A stretch of DNA of 64,000 nucleotides from Balanoglossus misakiensis (taxonomy: Eukaryota; Hemichordata). The number at the start of each line of letters is the position of its first letter. Within the stretch, counting starts at the first letter, position 1. The translations under genes and the position numbers were made by a program. Shown here one piece after another: positions 11,422-24,026 of the stretch. The DNA lies in NCBI GenBank assembly GCA_040954595.2, contig JBECUI020000026.1:310001-374000 (forward strand), read 5' to 3'. The notes under the pieces were generated by a model, which worked only from the letters and a program-made list of their open reading frames with translations, was not told where the DNA came from and did not search any database.

Positions 11422-11915
11422 AGAATAGGCATTCTTTTATAACGCAGCTGGGAGGTGGTAAATCCATTGTGATCACCATGCTATTAGTAGCCCAAGCAGT
11501 CAAACTTTGCGAAAAATATATAAATATGGAAAAATATATCAATGGGATCAATAGTTATTAAGCACTTTTTAAAAACAAATGACACCGTAAGATCAATTAT
11601 CTTGTTTTCCGCGACAAGTTTCAACATGGTATGTCAGCGCTACCAGTGAATAATATTATTAGAAACTATGACAGCTGTAACCGTGCGATTAATGATTTGA
11701 TCAATTTTAATCATATACTTGTAAATATTTGCGCGGGTGCTGGTTTAATAAACTGTGTTGATATATAGGTGGAAGACTGTTTAGTTTTCCAGTCAATTAT
11801 GTGATGTATTACGCCTGACGCTTAAATGATTTGGTCCAGGGAGAATAACCGCGTTTGGCCGGTCAAGCGAACCCTGGATCTTGCAGGCTCTGCCCACTTT
11901 CCAATCAACAACCAT

Positions 11916-12105
11916 TGAGCATGCGCAGTTGATACTTCACATTGTAAACAAGATGGCGTCGCTGTATATGCTTCTGGACCGCTGTCGCCCGACTATGTCG
12001 GCAAAGAAGAGACGAATTTAACCAAGCAACGCCATATCGGAAGATAGAATGATCGCGAGATGAAACCGGGATATCCAACGATTTGGCAGCCATGTTGATT
12101 GATTG
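11916..12105 (+). promoter_or_regulatory. Inward NRF1/YY1-type promoter with candidate first exon, left arm
   Basis: NRF1-like motif GAGCATGCGCAG begins at 11916, exactly where arm homology begins. AAGATGGCGTCG follows at 11951, starting a 22-codon ORF (11953-12021, MASLYMLLDRC...KKRRI). A strong donor, GATTG|GTAAGT, ends the candidate exon at 12105; the right-arm copies have gtatgt at this point. The short ORF differs from its partners by a few substitutions without being broken. It may be a captured 5' exon or a uORF-bearing leader. No downstream acceptor can be assigned. Confidence 0.45.
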
Positions 12106-15100
12106 GTAAGTCGCCGAAGTAACTATTTGCCATTGATTTGTTTACCAGAAACGGTTTGCCTTTGGAACACATTTGACCTCACCGAAATTGATTTCAGAGT
12201 TTTTTCCCAAGAACTAATGACGTTCGTTTTCACCTGTCTGTCCCGAAGTTGCAAACGTGTTGTCTCTGAGAAAATAAATGTGATTTGTACCCGCGATAAT
12301 CATAGTTCGGATTTCAACCCACAACATCAACGCCAGCCATTCACCAACATGTGCCAGATAATGTTTATCAGTCATATTTTCTCAGTCTGAATTTACAAAA
12401 GACTAATTGTATATTATGCACATTGCAATTTTAATATGTAACACGTTTGACCTGAGTGGGAGAATGGATTGAAGGGACACAAGCTTTTGTAGCCACTTAT
12501 ATTTTGACACTGTTTATATAAATGTTGAGCTGGCATATTTGTTCCCTTATGATGTAGTGTACCTGTTGCATTGAAATGAAGCTGTAATATTAAAGTGCAA
12601 TTTAGTCCTTTGGTTTACTGGGAAAATGAGGTCAATAAATGACAGGTTTATTTAGATATATGATATATTTCTCACAAGCACGTATGCATATGTATGAGAT
12701 ACTTATTTATTTTTAATTTATGTATTTATTTTTAATTTATTTTGTATGTTCAGGTAATCATATGGATTTGTATGGAATCACATACACATTAATTAAAGAC
12801 TATCATATCACAGAAGTCGAGCCTCCACATGTGTAAGGTAACCATTTAGGTTTCATGACTAAGTTTGTTTAAGAATTCATAAAGCACGAATTCTACCTAA
12901 TGAATGAATTTTCTTAGAATTTCACAACTGTGACAGGGTTTGCAGTTATGCGAAAAAGTGTTATTATTCACATACGAAACTTTTCGTATACATTTTTCTG
13001 ATGGCAATGCATTTAACTTTGAACAAATATTGACGTCAGTTAGTAGTGCTATTTTGTCAGTGAAATTGCTTCATCATCATCCCTCCAACCAAAGTTGAAA
13101 CTGAGTTGCAAATATTGCACAGCTTGAAATCATAAAATGTCGCAAAATTGAACCAACCATTCGGTCAACGATTATGTTCTTACAGCTATTATTAGAAGCA
13201 GACAGTCTCAGGGAACAAGATACATGGGCCTGATTTGCAAACTGAGTTGGAACTAACCTTGCCTGCCCATGGATGCGCCAATTCAGTGAATCTTATCGTA
13301 TTAAAAATGAATATGGAGAACTATTCTCTGTGTTGTGATTGTTAGCCTACATGTATACATATGTACCTTGAGTGATTCCACTTTCTTCAGTGTCCTGTGA
13401 ATTCAGTTGCCATAACTTGCGCTTCACACAGCGCATACATGTAGGTCTAATCAATTGGGCAACTGGGTCTTACAATATTATCTGATGCCTCTTACTGGCC
13501 GAAGGACCACAAGTTGCATTTTCACATCGCATATAAATAGAAAACCCATTAATTTCTACTGTATGATTTTATTGACGATTCAATAGTTTCATGACTGTTA
13601 GTGTTAATTACAATACCTAAATTCCCAAATGAAAGCATGCTGTCAGTTTTCATGTGATTGATATTAATTTTACAATTTCAAAATATGCTTAGCTCTGAAT
13701 GATTATGAACATATCAAACTTCATGTTAAATAAACTGTCTTGATATTGTATACATTAAGGCCTACTACCAGTGTCACAACATTGATTTCCTGCATTTTTG
13801 CTCATGCCTTCTGACCAGTCAGTTGCCTCTGTATGTGTGTATGTAGTATGTATGGATGTATGTATGTCTGTCCACATCAAAAACTTGAAAACCCCTTCGC
13901 GTATCCCCTTGATATTTGGTGTGTAGATGTAGGCCAGCCTGTAAATAGGATTTTGTTCATATTAAGAAGGTTGAAGTATTTTCATGATTGGTTTTATTTG
14001 ATTACTCCAGAAACATACAATACAGAGTCTGTGTGGTAAGTCTTGATATTGGGTTTTTAGATGCAGGCACGCCTGTTCAAATGAAATATGCTAATTACCT
14101 GGAGCAATGTGAAATTGATCAAAACTCAGAAACTCAACAACTGGTCAGATTGCTTTGAACATTTGTATGCATGTAGCTTATGTCACGCCTGATATACTTT
14201 CAGCTAATATCGTGAATTGTATCTAGAATTTAGTATGCTATTTCCTATAGGTAATCTTTGTTAGTATTGTTTAAATTGTGGCAAAATTTGTAATTTTTGG
14301 GAAATATAATTTTGTCATTTTTGGTCAAAAATCATTTTCTCTGAAACTCCATGTCAGGTCAGGTTGCATTTAAATTTTGGTTTGCTTGTTCCATGAGGTA
14401 ACCCAAGTAATGTTGTATATCATTTTGGTGAAATTTGCATATTTGTGGTCTTGAGGCAATTTTTGCAATTTGTATTCTTTGAAACCGCATGTCAAATTGC
14501 TTTCAATTTTGGTAGGCATGTTCCTTGTGGTGATTGAAGTGAGATATTGTTGGATTTGTTGATATCTGAATTTTTGTGGTTGAGGCAGTTTTTGTCATTG
14601 TTGAAGAAATGTTGTTTTCACTGAAAATACTCCGATTCCTGTGAAATTGTATTAGGTTACCTGGTAGGTCATATCTGCTTGGCAATGTCACAGCGGTGTA
14701 CACACCTATTTTTGTGTAATCCAAAGTGTGTAATAAGCTAGCAAATATTTACTAGTAAATCATGTATGTTCTACTTCTTACAAGGTTGAAGTATGTTGAT
14801 GTCTGGGTTAAATGGGATTCTTCAGAAACATACAATACAGAGTCTGTGGTACAGTTCATGGTCACATTCAGAATTACCTAGTCTATATCCAGCCGTGTTC
14901 TGTCCGCTTTGCTTCCAAAAGTATCGTCTAGTGTCATGCATGCCACTTGCCCAATAATCTGACACCCCTTGCTGGGAAATTTGATGTAACAAGTATCCCT
15001 TAGTGAAATTATTAACATAAATTGAACAATGTTGATTTGGCGTAAGATTATAGTGAAGGCAGGGCTTATTACATTGAAAATGCTATCCAGCCTTAATTAC

Positions 15101-15835
15101 ACATTATGAATATCCTTTGTCCAATCATTGGAAAAACAATGTACCGTAGACTTGCATAGCACTTTGAAGGTGAATCGCAAGTGGTCACTTTAATTACATT
15201 ACCTCAAGCAGTCTTTTACATGTAGCTATAATAAGACAAGCATTCCCGGTGTAATTAACATCACTGTTGTTATTAGTATCTATCTCCGATAAGTATCAAG
15301 TCTGCCTTATGTTATTTTAAGTCAATTGTCAGGTTCATGTACATATTTTACAACTTATCTATCTTGTCAAAAACTTTCGCATGTACCTAATTCTAGGCTT
15401 ACCAGTAGGGTTATAGATACAGTGTATTATATTAACATGCATTAATATGAAACTAAATGTTGATGGTTAATTAAAGACCCCCTTGAGCTATGGTAACCTC
15501 ATTAAATATGTGCATATCTTATTCTAGTGGATGTGGTAACCTGGACATGGACAACTCTGGGGTCAAAATCTTTTGACAAACTTTTGGGTGATCTTGGGTA
15601 AACTTTGACCTACATTCCTATATCTTGGCATCCGGCACAGATACATCCTTGACACTTGGAGTTATGGAACTATGTAATGGAATATTATGTCTTGCCTCAT
15701 TAATTATGTACATACCTAATGCCAGCCTAACCAATAGGGCTGGAAGTCTGCCTTTTTTTGGACATGATACATTTGAGATCAACATTTTTCTACAGCAGCC
15801 AGCCTTCTCTTAAAAAGAATGGACAATATAAAGGC
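12106..15835. other. Left-arm DNA, no gene seen
   Basis: Reversed and diverged version of 60-5370 lacking the TIR element. It holds a (GTAT)n tract near 13830-13870 (reverse of the CATA tract), degenerate ~115-bp tandem phrases at 14090-14650, and the dispersed GGTCA-type unit near 15480-15730. The plus ORF at 12103-12390 has no recognisable domain. Confidence 0.6.
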
Positions 15836-17352
15836 TTTGCTGGTATACTGAACTTTGGACTCCCTCCCTGAGACTGTGTGCCAATGACGGGATAGCCTAC
15901 TCAGCGTTGGGTAGATCCTAAGAAGGCCTCAGCCAGGCATCAGATACAAAAAGCGGAAATCCAAGCTTTAATGGTGGGTTACATCGTTAACTTCCCTGCA
16001 GAGCTGATTTCTCAGACTGTGAGCCAATGACGGGTAAAGCCCCTAGGTAGGGGCCACCTAAGACAGGCCGGTCATGCTTTAGTCACAAAGAAGGGCAAGT
16101 TCAGTCATACCATAACTTTGTCTGCTGTATATGCTTCATAATGATTGCATGGTATTTTGAGAATACATTGTCTTAAGGCAGTGTGACCAGCTAAAAAGTA
16201 CTGGCAAACACAGCCAATGTGTAATAAAAAACATCTAATTTGGCTGAATAAAAGACATAAAACACAGCAAAAGCACTGTGACTAGCTGAGACATAATACT
16301 CCATTATGCATTTCCATCACTCCAAGTGTCAAGGTTGCATCTGCTCTGGATGCCAAGATATAGTAATGTTGGTCAAGGTTTACCCAAAGTCACCCAAAGT
16401 TCTGTCAAACAATTTTGACCCCAATGTTGTCCATGTTTAGGTTTCTCCCTCCACTGGATAGCCTACAATTAGATATGCAAATATTTAATGACATTACCAT
16501 AGATTAAGGCGGTCCTAAATTAACCATGAAATTATAGTTTCATGTTAATTCTTGTTATTACAAAACACTGTATCTATAACCCTTCTGGAAGCCATACTTT
16601 GTTTCATGCTACCCAATATGTGAAAGTAGGTAAAAAATCAGCCAAGGTTATTTGAAATTTTGCTGAAAAAAATCCGGTCCCTGACATTTGGTAAAGGGGT
16701 CAAGACACTTGGCAACAAATTGTTGTCCCAGATTAGAACATATTCATAAAAAACTCAGGGAAAGAAGGAAGTTTTTCACAGCTTTGGTGCTTCAAATAGT
16801 AGAGAGGTTCCCAAGTTATTTCAATGAAACCTTAATGTCAACATTACATCGTTAGACTCGAAACTCATCTGGCATAAAGCTGCTAGTTAAAGCCCTAAGG
16901 GTTGTGCCACTTTTTCATTATTTTCATCTAAGATTTGTCAATCTAAATAAGCTTACTGCTAGGTATACATCTACATGAACATCTTGTTGACTGACGATTG
17001 TGGCTGTAATTTAAAGAAGTCAGATATTTAACAGGTACCACACCTGTTTAATCTGCCTCTATACAAAGGGTACACATCTATAGTGGTATGCATCACCTAG
17101 ATATGACAAACATAAGCACTACAAGTAATATGGCTTTATGGTGGCGATTTTGAAGGATGTGGAGAAGATTTGAAAAACACTCTTGAGGAAAAAGATGTGT
17201 TAAATCTTTGAAATGTGTTTTATTCTTTGGTTCCCATTTCGTATATGTCTATCTACCACTGGGACCAATGTGAAATTGGTGGAAATTGGTCAAATTGCTT
17301 TAGAAATTGGTGTGTATTCATTTTGAGACCTCATGGATTTTTTTTCATTTTT
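15836..17352. other. Left-arm DNA, no gene seen
   Basis: Matches 46040-47572 in reverse. Contains two copies of a short phrase 'gccaatgacggg' (15891 and 16026) in a ~150-bp imperfect duplication that is also present in the right arm (47370-47520). No coding signal. Confidence 0.6.
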
Positions 17353-19700
17353 AGCTCACGTGAAAATCACGTGAGCTTATGGTTTAGCGATGTCTGTGTG
17401 TGTGTGTGTATGTATGTATGTGTGTGTGTGTCTGTCTGTATACCCGATATCTAAAGAACCGCTGAACCGATTTCAACCAAATTTAGTACACAGGTTCAGA
17501 TATCATATGGCAAGAACTGAAAAGGTTTTGGTGCGTGTGGCTTTGATATTAATGAAGTTATTTAAGTTTTAATTTTTCTATTACATGATTGTCTATGTGA
17601 GCTTTCGTTAATGCCGCATATATGACCAGTGGAAACGATAGTTTGAGGAGATCGACAGTTTGAGGGCGCTGTGAAATGAGACATTCCTGGCGATATTGCC
17701 GTGGTTCTGTCCATGCTCAGACGCTGTACCCGTCGTTACGAATAACTTCCCTACGTGAATCCACAAGGAAGCTAACGTTGTTTAGTTGCTTCATAGAGCG
17801 TAAATTGTTAATCTACAGGACCGTCAGACGAATACTCTTTTCAAATGAAGTTTGAAACTACTTACAAGTAAGTTAGTGGAGACAATATGGCGGATAGTTG
17901 GCGTGCAGCCGAATCCGCGTTATGACTATGACGTGACCCATTCATCAAGACAAACCGTAAATGATTCACGCATATTGTGGTCCTCACGCAGTCAATCTCA
18001 AAATGTCACCAGGCTTTCTATTTGTCTATTGTTCAGAGAAAAATAACGTGGCGGTTGATCACACTCAACAGTAAAATCCGTTTTGTGAGTTTATAGACAG
18101 TCTGTTATCGCCAATACTATATAGCGATTGCTAGATGGCTTACCCAATATGTGATCGAGCGAGAATGATAACATTGAATGTCTGTTCAGATCTCATTCCG
18201 TACGTCATACGTCAACATTTCGATTTCGATTTAATCCATTCATAAAGAATTTAGAGAAAGTCGTCTTGAATTGTGACCCCGACTATCAATTTTACGATGA
18301 TTTTTTGGCGACGGAATACACGAGACGCCATTGCATAACTACGTCAGCTGGACTTCCAAGGTTACCATTTTGTGTGTATGGAATCTTATCACAGAGACTA
18401 CGTACTTTGACAATATGCTTGGTATATCAATGACGCCCCAGAAAATTTGTCGAAAAATGAATTTGTCTTCTCATGGTGGTGCAATATATTTTAATGTCTA
18501 TTTTGAGGTTGATTTTGGTTTTTGGCTAACATGTATATCAATGTCAGCTTATAGCATGAGTTGGTGTCCGTCGTCTATGTATGTCTGTATGTGTGCCTCA
18601 TACAGAATTATGTATTTTGCGAATGGATCAGTTTCGTCTAAATGTATTGATGTATGTATGTGTATGTCCATCAACATCAAAAACTTGAAACTACTGATAT
18701 TTAGTGTGTACATAGAAATTGTTATTGCGAAAAAATGCATACTGGTATTAACTGGAAAAATGTTCAAGTAGTCAAAATTGAAAAACTTAATAACAGCGGA
18801 TCAGATTCAGTTAAAAATTGGCGTGCATTGGTGTGCAAGTACTATGGGAAGACCTCGTATGATTTTGTTCAGGTGGAGACAGTATCTGGCGTTTGCTATT
18901 TTTTATGAATTTTGGGGGGAATTTTCTGCAGTTTTGTTAAAAAAAATTCTTCTCTGAAATTACATGTCCAATTGATTGGAAACTTGGTATGGAGGTTCAT
19001 AGGGCTTACCTGAATCACATTTGTGCAAACGGTGGTGAAATTTGCAAAAATGCATTTTTGGGCAATATTTCCTGTTTTTGTCAAAAAATCAAATCCCGTG
19101 AAACTGTAAGTGCAATTGTTTTGATACTTTGTATTTGGGTTTCTAGGGGTGATCTCAGTCAAATATGATCAAATTGTAAAGAAATTTGCATAATTGTATT
19201 TTTTGGGAATTCTGCAGGGTTTGGCCAAATAGTCTTCAGTAAAACCACAAGTCCAATTGATTGGAAACTTTGAATGGGAAATCATATATGTGATATCAGT
19301 CAGATTTGTCTGAATTACCTGTTGTTTGCCAAAATGTCTTCCTTATTGAAACTTGTTAAAGAGGTTCTTAGGCATGAACAGAAATCAGATTTGTTGAAAT
19401 CTGGTGAAATATTCATACTTTTTGGTATATTTCTTGCCATTTTTGATCAACGAGTTTTAGAATTCCATAGACTTATCTTTTTATGCAGTTCAGGATGGGG
19501 TACATGACTCATAACCCCTTACAAAAATTGACAAGGCAACAATTCCACAAACATGTTTACATTTCACAATGGTGCAACACACAACCCTTACACCATATAC
19601 ACTATAAACCAAATTGGTTTAACACTGGTTTTTCTAATCTTGTTATTCTGTCAACCAATCACAGTACTGCACGTGAGCATATTCAGTTAATATCTGGTTT
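17353..19700 (+). mobile_element. 2.3 kb insertion present only in the left arm
   Basis: The right arm, reversed around 46045-46075, reads ttttcattttt directly into gaagtatattttgggg. The left arm has the same two flanks at 17341-17352 and 19701, with about 2.35 kb between them. The left end starts AGCTCACGTGAAAATCACGT, a palindrome; a GCACGTGAGCA motif lies near the right end (19672). Inside are a (TGTA)n tract (17390-17440), a less repetitive CpG-containing stretch (17600-18350), another TGTA tract (18575-18670) and degenerate tandem phrases (18890-19480). No transposase recognised. Exact termini are uncertain. Confidence 0.55.
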
Positions 19701-20823
19701 GAAGTATATTTTGGGGGTGATTTTGGTCAAATACTCAAAAACCTCTACTCACAGTTCTTTGAAATTTGGTTTGCAGGTTCCTAGGTGTGTTATCACGACA
19801 TTTTAACAAATCCTATGATGGAAGTGTCAATATAGTTTTTGTGGACAGTTTTTGCCATTTTTGTTTGATTGCTTTGCAATTTTTTGTTTTGCAGTTTCCA
19901 GGGGATTTTTTTACTGTGATATATCATAAATGTTCTGAAAATGAAAAAATTGTATTTTGGGGGCATAAAAAAAATTCTCAGAAAGTGCATGGTTGATCAC
20001 TTTAAAAGTTTAGTTGTGAGTTAATGATATGTGCTTCTTTAGAATGATAATTGAATCAAATCATAGCTGAATTAGTTTTTTTGTTTATTTTGTTTGATAT
20101 TTTTTCCTTATACCTCAAAAATTGTTATTATAAAAGGGAAATTACCATTACATAGTTGTTTGCAATTAAGGAGGACCCCCTCCCCCACTGAAAATCGTAT
20201 ACACCTTGATCTCTCTATGTCTGTATTCATGTCTGTATGTATGTTTTACAAATGTATGCTCCCAATAAGAGTGAAATGATTTTTTTTATCGTAATACTTC
20301 TAAAGTGATTATTTCCTATGAGATAAGCAGTCTTATTACCTAATCGTTTCTGAAATTCTACCTCATGCTGTGTATGAAAAGTCTAATATATGTCATTGTC
20401 AAGATCCCCAAAACAGGCTGATATAGTATCACATAACATTTGATAAAAGTATCCCAAACAGTGTGGCAATTTTGGTATACAGAAAAAAACACTAGAATGA
20501 CAACAGCTACATGTATGTAGGCTAGCAATAGGAACACAGATAACAATTCTCCATATTCATTTTTAAATACGATAAGATTCGCTGAAATTGGCACATCTGT
20601 GTGCAGGCAAAGTCAGTTCCAACTCGGCTTGCAAATCGGACCAATGTCTCTTGTTCGCTGAGACTGTATGGTTCTAGTAATAGCTGTAAGAACTTGATCA
20701 TTGACCAAACTCTTGGTTCAATTTTGCAACATTTTATGATTTCAAGCTGTACATATTTAACTCCGTTTCAACTATAGTTGGAGGGATAACATTGGAGCCA
20801 TTTCACTGACAAAATAGCGCTTA

Positions 20824-21654
20824 GGGACCATTCAGTTTTTACGGTGGGGGGAGGCTGGCAAAATCCAGGGGGTCACTTAAATTTTGAAATCCAAAAGAGG
20901 GAGTCATCTTTTTTTCAAACGTTTAGGGGGGATGTCATATACATGTACCCACCGATGCTAACTTTGAGTGGAGTGGCAACAGTAAAATTGGTCCTTTCAA
21001 ACATTGAGATACATGTAATTTGCTTTTGACTTCATTAAAATGCAACTTTGAGCTACATATTTTACAAAGTTTTCTTATGTGGAAGGAGGACATCCCCTCC
21101 CACACCCATCCCCTTATTTCTTCGCCACATATAGTGTACCAGGGCAGAATACTTGCCATCCCACCCCCACTGATGTTAACTTTGAGTGGCAAAAGTCAAA
21201 TTTGTCCTCCCCAACATTAAGTTAATTTGCCTTTGAGTTCATTAAAATGCATTAATTGTATTTTACAAAATTGTCCTACGTACACCCACCCCTTCCACTT
21301 TTCTTGTTTTACCAATTCTACCAACTATTGTATTGACGTGTCCTTTTAATTTATCCATAGACCTTCTTTATTGCAACGCTATACTATTATACACTTCAAA
21401 TTATAAATTTCTTTAAGAAATTTAGAATTGAGGTGTGAGGAGACCCTTTACCTTTATTGCATACAGTCAGTGTACATAAGATAAGGATGGCGAATGTTTT
21501 CGGGGTGGGAGGAGGGTCATCATATTTTGGTCCTGTCAAAGGGGGGGGGGGTCATCATTTTTTTGGTCCTGGTTGAAGGGGGTGTCGGCCTGATTTTGAA
21601 AACCAATGACACAAACTTTTGCCTCCCCCCCCTCCACCAAAACTGAACAGTCCC
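20824..21654 (+). mobile_element. Harbinger-like MITE with TTA target duplication
   Basis: Terminal inverted repeats GGGACCATTCAGTTTT and, reversed at the other end, GGGACTGTTCAGTTTT, both followed by G-rich runs. TTA flanks at 20821-20823 and 21655-21657. The other arm copies read tagcactactaactgacat without interruption, giving an empty site. A 3-bp TTA/TAA duplication suits PIF/Harbinger elements. An internal ~250-bp G/C-rich inverted structure contains aggcgggg-type runs. No transposase ORF, so non-autonomous. Confidence 0.75.
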
Positions 21655-22378
21655 TTACTAAAGGACGTCAATGTCTGTTTACAGTCAAATGCATTGCCAT
21701 CAGAAAAAAAAATGCAAACAATTTCTTATGTTTGTAGTACGCACTTTTTGTATATCTGTAAACTGTGTCTCAGTTGTGAAATTCTAAGGAAATTTGTTCC
21801 TTGGGTAGAATAAAGGATTCTTAAACAAACTTAGTCCTGAAAGCTAAATGGTTACCTCAGAGAAACTGTGTTAAATTTGGTCATCATTGTTTTAAATCAC
21901 ACAAGACATTCCCACAGCTAAGTTACTGCAGCAGTCAGTTTCAACTCAGCTTGCAAATTGGGATCATGTCTTGTGTTCATCGAGACTGTCTGTAGTCGAG
22001 TTGACAGTCACTACAACTGTATTGCAAATATGGCAGGGTTGGGCAACTCTTCCAATTTGCATTTGAACACCTTTTCTGTTTGCGTCAAAATGATGAATAA
22101 TGTTTCGTTTTCAAGAATGCCTTAATATGGGCACCCAATACAAGACAACTGCATTGCAAATGGCATTTTCATTCAACTCTCCTGGGTACCTAAAACAATT
22201 TCAACATGGTTGACATGGCAATATTAGACAACTGTTCTAATTTGCATAATCCTGCTGACCTCATTAATTATGTGCATAGCTAATTACAGGCGAACCAATA
22301 GACCTAGAGGTTTTCTTTTTGTTGGACAGGACCAGTATGGGGTCAAATGTTTTTACCCAAATGTTGGGTGACCTCTGG

Positions 22379-22391
22379 TGACCTTTGACCT
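22379..22391 (-). promoter_or_regulatory. Perfect DR1 nuclear-receptor site (1 of 6)
   Basis: Minus strand AGGTCAAAGGTCA, the consensus DR1 of RXR heterodimers, HNF4 and COUP-TF. A third half-site four bases away makes a DR4+DR1 string. It is repeat-derived; occupancy is unknown. Confidence 0.6.
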
Positions 22392-22584
22392 ACTTTCGCA
22401 AATCTCAGCATCCACAGCAGATACAGCCTTGGCGTTTGGAGGTATGGGGCCATAATGAAAAGCCAAAGTTTTGGGTCACCTGTGACACCTGCTTAACTCA
22501 TTATTTATGTGCATACCTAATTCCGGGCTAACCAAAAGGGCTATGGGTCAAAATTTTCTGCCGAAATTGTGGGTGACCTCTGGG

Positions 22585-22597
22585 TGACCTTTGACCT
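22585..22597 (-). promoter_or_regulatory. Perfect DR1 nuclear-receptor site (2 of 6)
   Basis: AGGTCAAAGGTCA on the minus strand with another half-site five bases away (DR5+DR1). Confidence 0.6.
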
Positions 22598-23504
22598 ACT
22601 TAACACTATATCAGCACTAAACATAGATATAATCTTGATATTTCATGGGATAAAACACAACATTATGTTTCTACTCATTAATTATGTGCATATCTAATAA
22701 TCAGATCAGATAATAGAGCTTGGGCCCGGACAATGCTGCTTGCAGCTTTAATTCTTTCTTTCTTTCTTTATTCTTGTGTCATTTCTTTGTCGCTCTAGAT
22801 CTCAGACACCGCTGCAGGTACACTTCTCAAACTTGCTACAGTGGTCAAGGTCAATGGGTAGTCGTGCATTGAACTCTTGAATTTTTAATTAGTCACGTGA
22901 CATGGCGGCCATATTGGATTTTCTGAAAAAATGCAAATCTCAGATCTCAGAAACTACAAGTCAGATTTACTTCAGATTTGGTGTGCTGGTAGTGTACCTT
23001 CTGCCCATCATTTTTGTAATTGGATATTTTGCTGTCAATGTTGCAGATTTTTTGCTACAGTTGTTTTTCTGAAATCTGGTCAAAATTTCAAAAATCTTCT
23101 TCTCCAGAACCGGCGATAACCGAGTCACGCGGTTTGGGGTATGTGGTCACCAAACTGAGGTCTATCAAGTTTGCGAAGATCATTGTGATTGGTCGAAGAT
23201 TAAGGCGGCCATATTGGATTTTCGAAAAACCCTAGTAAAATTTCAAAAATCTTCTTCTCAAGAACCGGCGATAACTGAGTCACAAGATTTGGTGTGTGTG
23301 GTCATTAAACAGATGTCTATCAAGTTTGTGAAGAGGAATGTGATTGGTCGAAGATTATGGCGGCCATATTGGAGTTTGTGAAAAACGATTAAAAAGTAAA
23401 AATTCCCTTTCTAGCCTAAATATTGATAGCACAGAAATTCTTTTTATGGATATGACTCATCATATGACAAGAATAAGCTATAAATATTTTGGTAATTTTG
23501 GCAA

Positions 23505-23517
23505 TGACCTTTGACCT
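23505..23517 (-). promoter_or_regulatory. Perfect DR1 nuclear-receptor site (3 of 6)
   Basis: AGGTCAAAGGTCA on the minus strand, within a diverged repeat unit. Confidence 0.6.
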
Positions 23518-23775
23518 ACTTTTGATGCATCATTTTTCGGCATATCTAATTACAGGCTAACCAATAGGGCTATAAGTTTGGTTTTGGATGTATGTGGATT
23601 TGTATCTGATCAAAATATTTTGCTACTTTTCATGACCCCTTTGACCTCTGCTGACCTCATTAATTATGTGCATAGCTATTTACAGGCGAACCAATAGAGC
23701 TAGAGGTTTGGTTTTTGTTGAACATGGACCAGTATGGGGTCAAAAGTTTTTGCCCAAATGTTGGGTGACCTCGGG

Positions 23776-23788
23776 TGACCTTTGACCT
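23776..23788 (-). promoter_or_regulatory. Perfect DR1 nuclear-receptor site (4 of 6)
   Basis: AGGTCAAAGGTCA on the minus strand with a nearby third half-site. Confidence 0.6.
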
Positions 23789-24013
23789 ACTTTTGCATAT
23801 CTCGACATCCACAGCAGATACAGCCTTGGCGTTTGGAGGTATGGGGCCATAATGAAAAGCCAAAGTTTTGGGTCACCTGTGACACCTGCTTAACTCATTA
23901 TTTATGTGCATACCTAATTCCGGGCTAACCAAAAAGGCTAAAGGTCTGGTTTTTGTTGGATATGGACCACTATGGTTCAAAAAAATTTGCCCAAATTGTG
24001 GGTGACCTCTGGG

Positions 24014-24026
24014 TGACCTTTGACCT
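24014..24026 (-). promoter_or_regulatory. Perfect DR1 nuclear-receptor site (5 of 6)
   Basis: AGGTCAAAGGTCA on the minus strand, DR5+DR1 arrangement as in site 2. Confidence 0.6.

Larger units (their letters stand above)
11916..22250 (-). repeat. Left arm of giant inverted repeat (~10.3 kb)
   Basis: Read in reverse complement this stretch follows 43683-53145, and its outer part follows 1-5577. Anchors: 15775-15830 is the reverse complement of 1-60; 15835-16300 matches 47100-47573; 16150-16300 matches 47100-47240; 20480-20820 matches 44940-45290; 21840-22010 matches 44590-44770; 12000-12120 matches 5380-5530. Homology ends at 11916 (next to a gcatgc-type motif) and near 22250 (cataat). Similarity is clear but with frequent mismatches, much older than the direct repeat. 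It carries two insertions missing from the other arm (17353-19700 and 20824-21654). I recognise no protein-coding gene in it. Confidence 0.85.

Noticed and set aside
22251-22260. Maverick/Polinton-type giant element for the inverted-repeat structure
   Set aside because: No polymerase, integrase, capsid or protease coding sequence is visible inside or in the arms.
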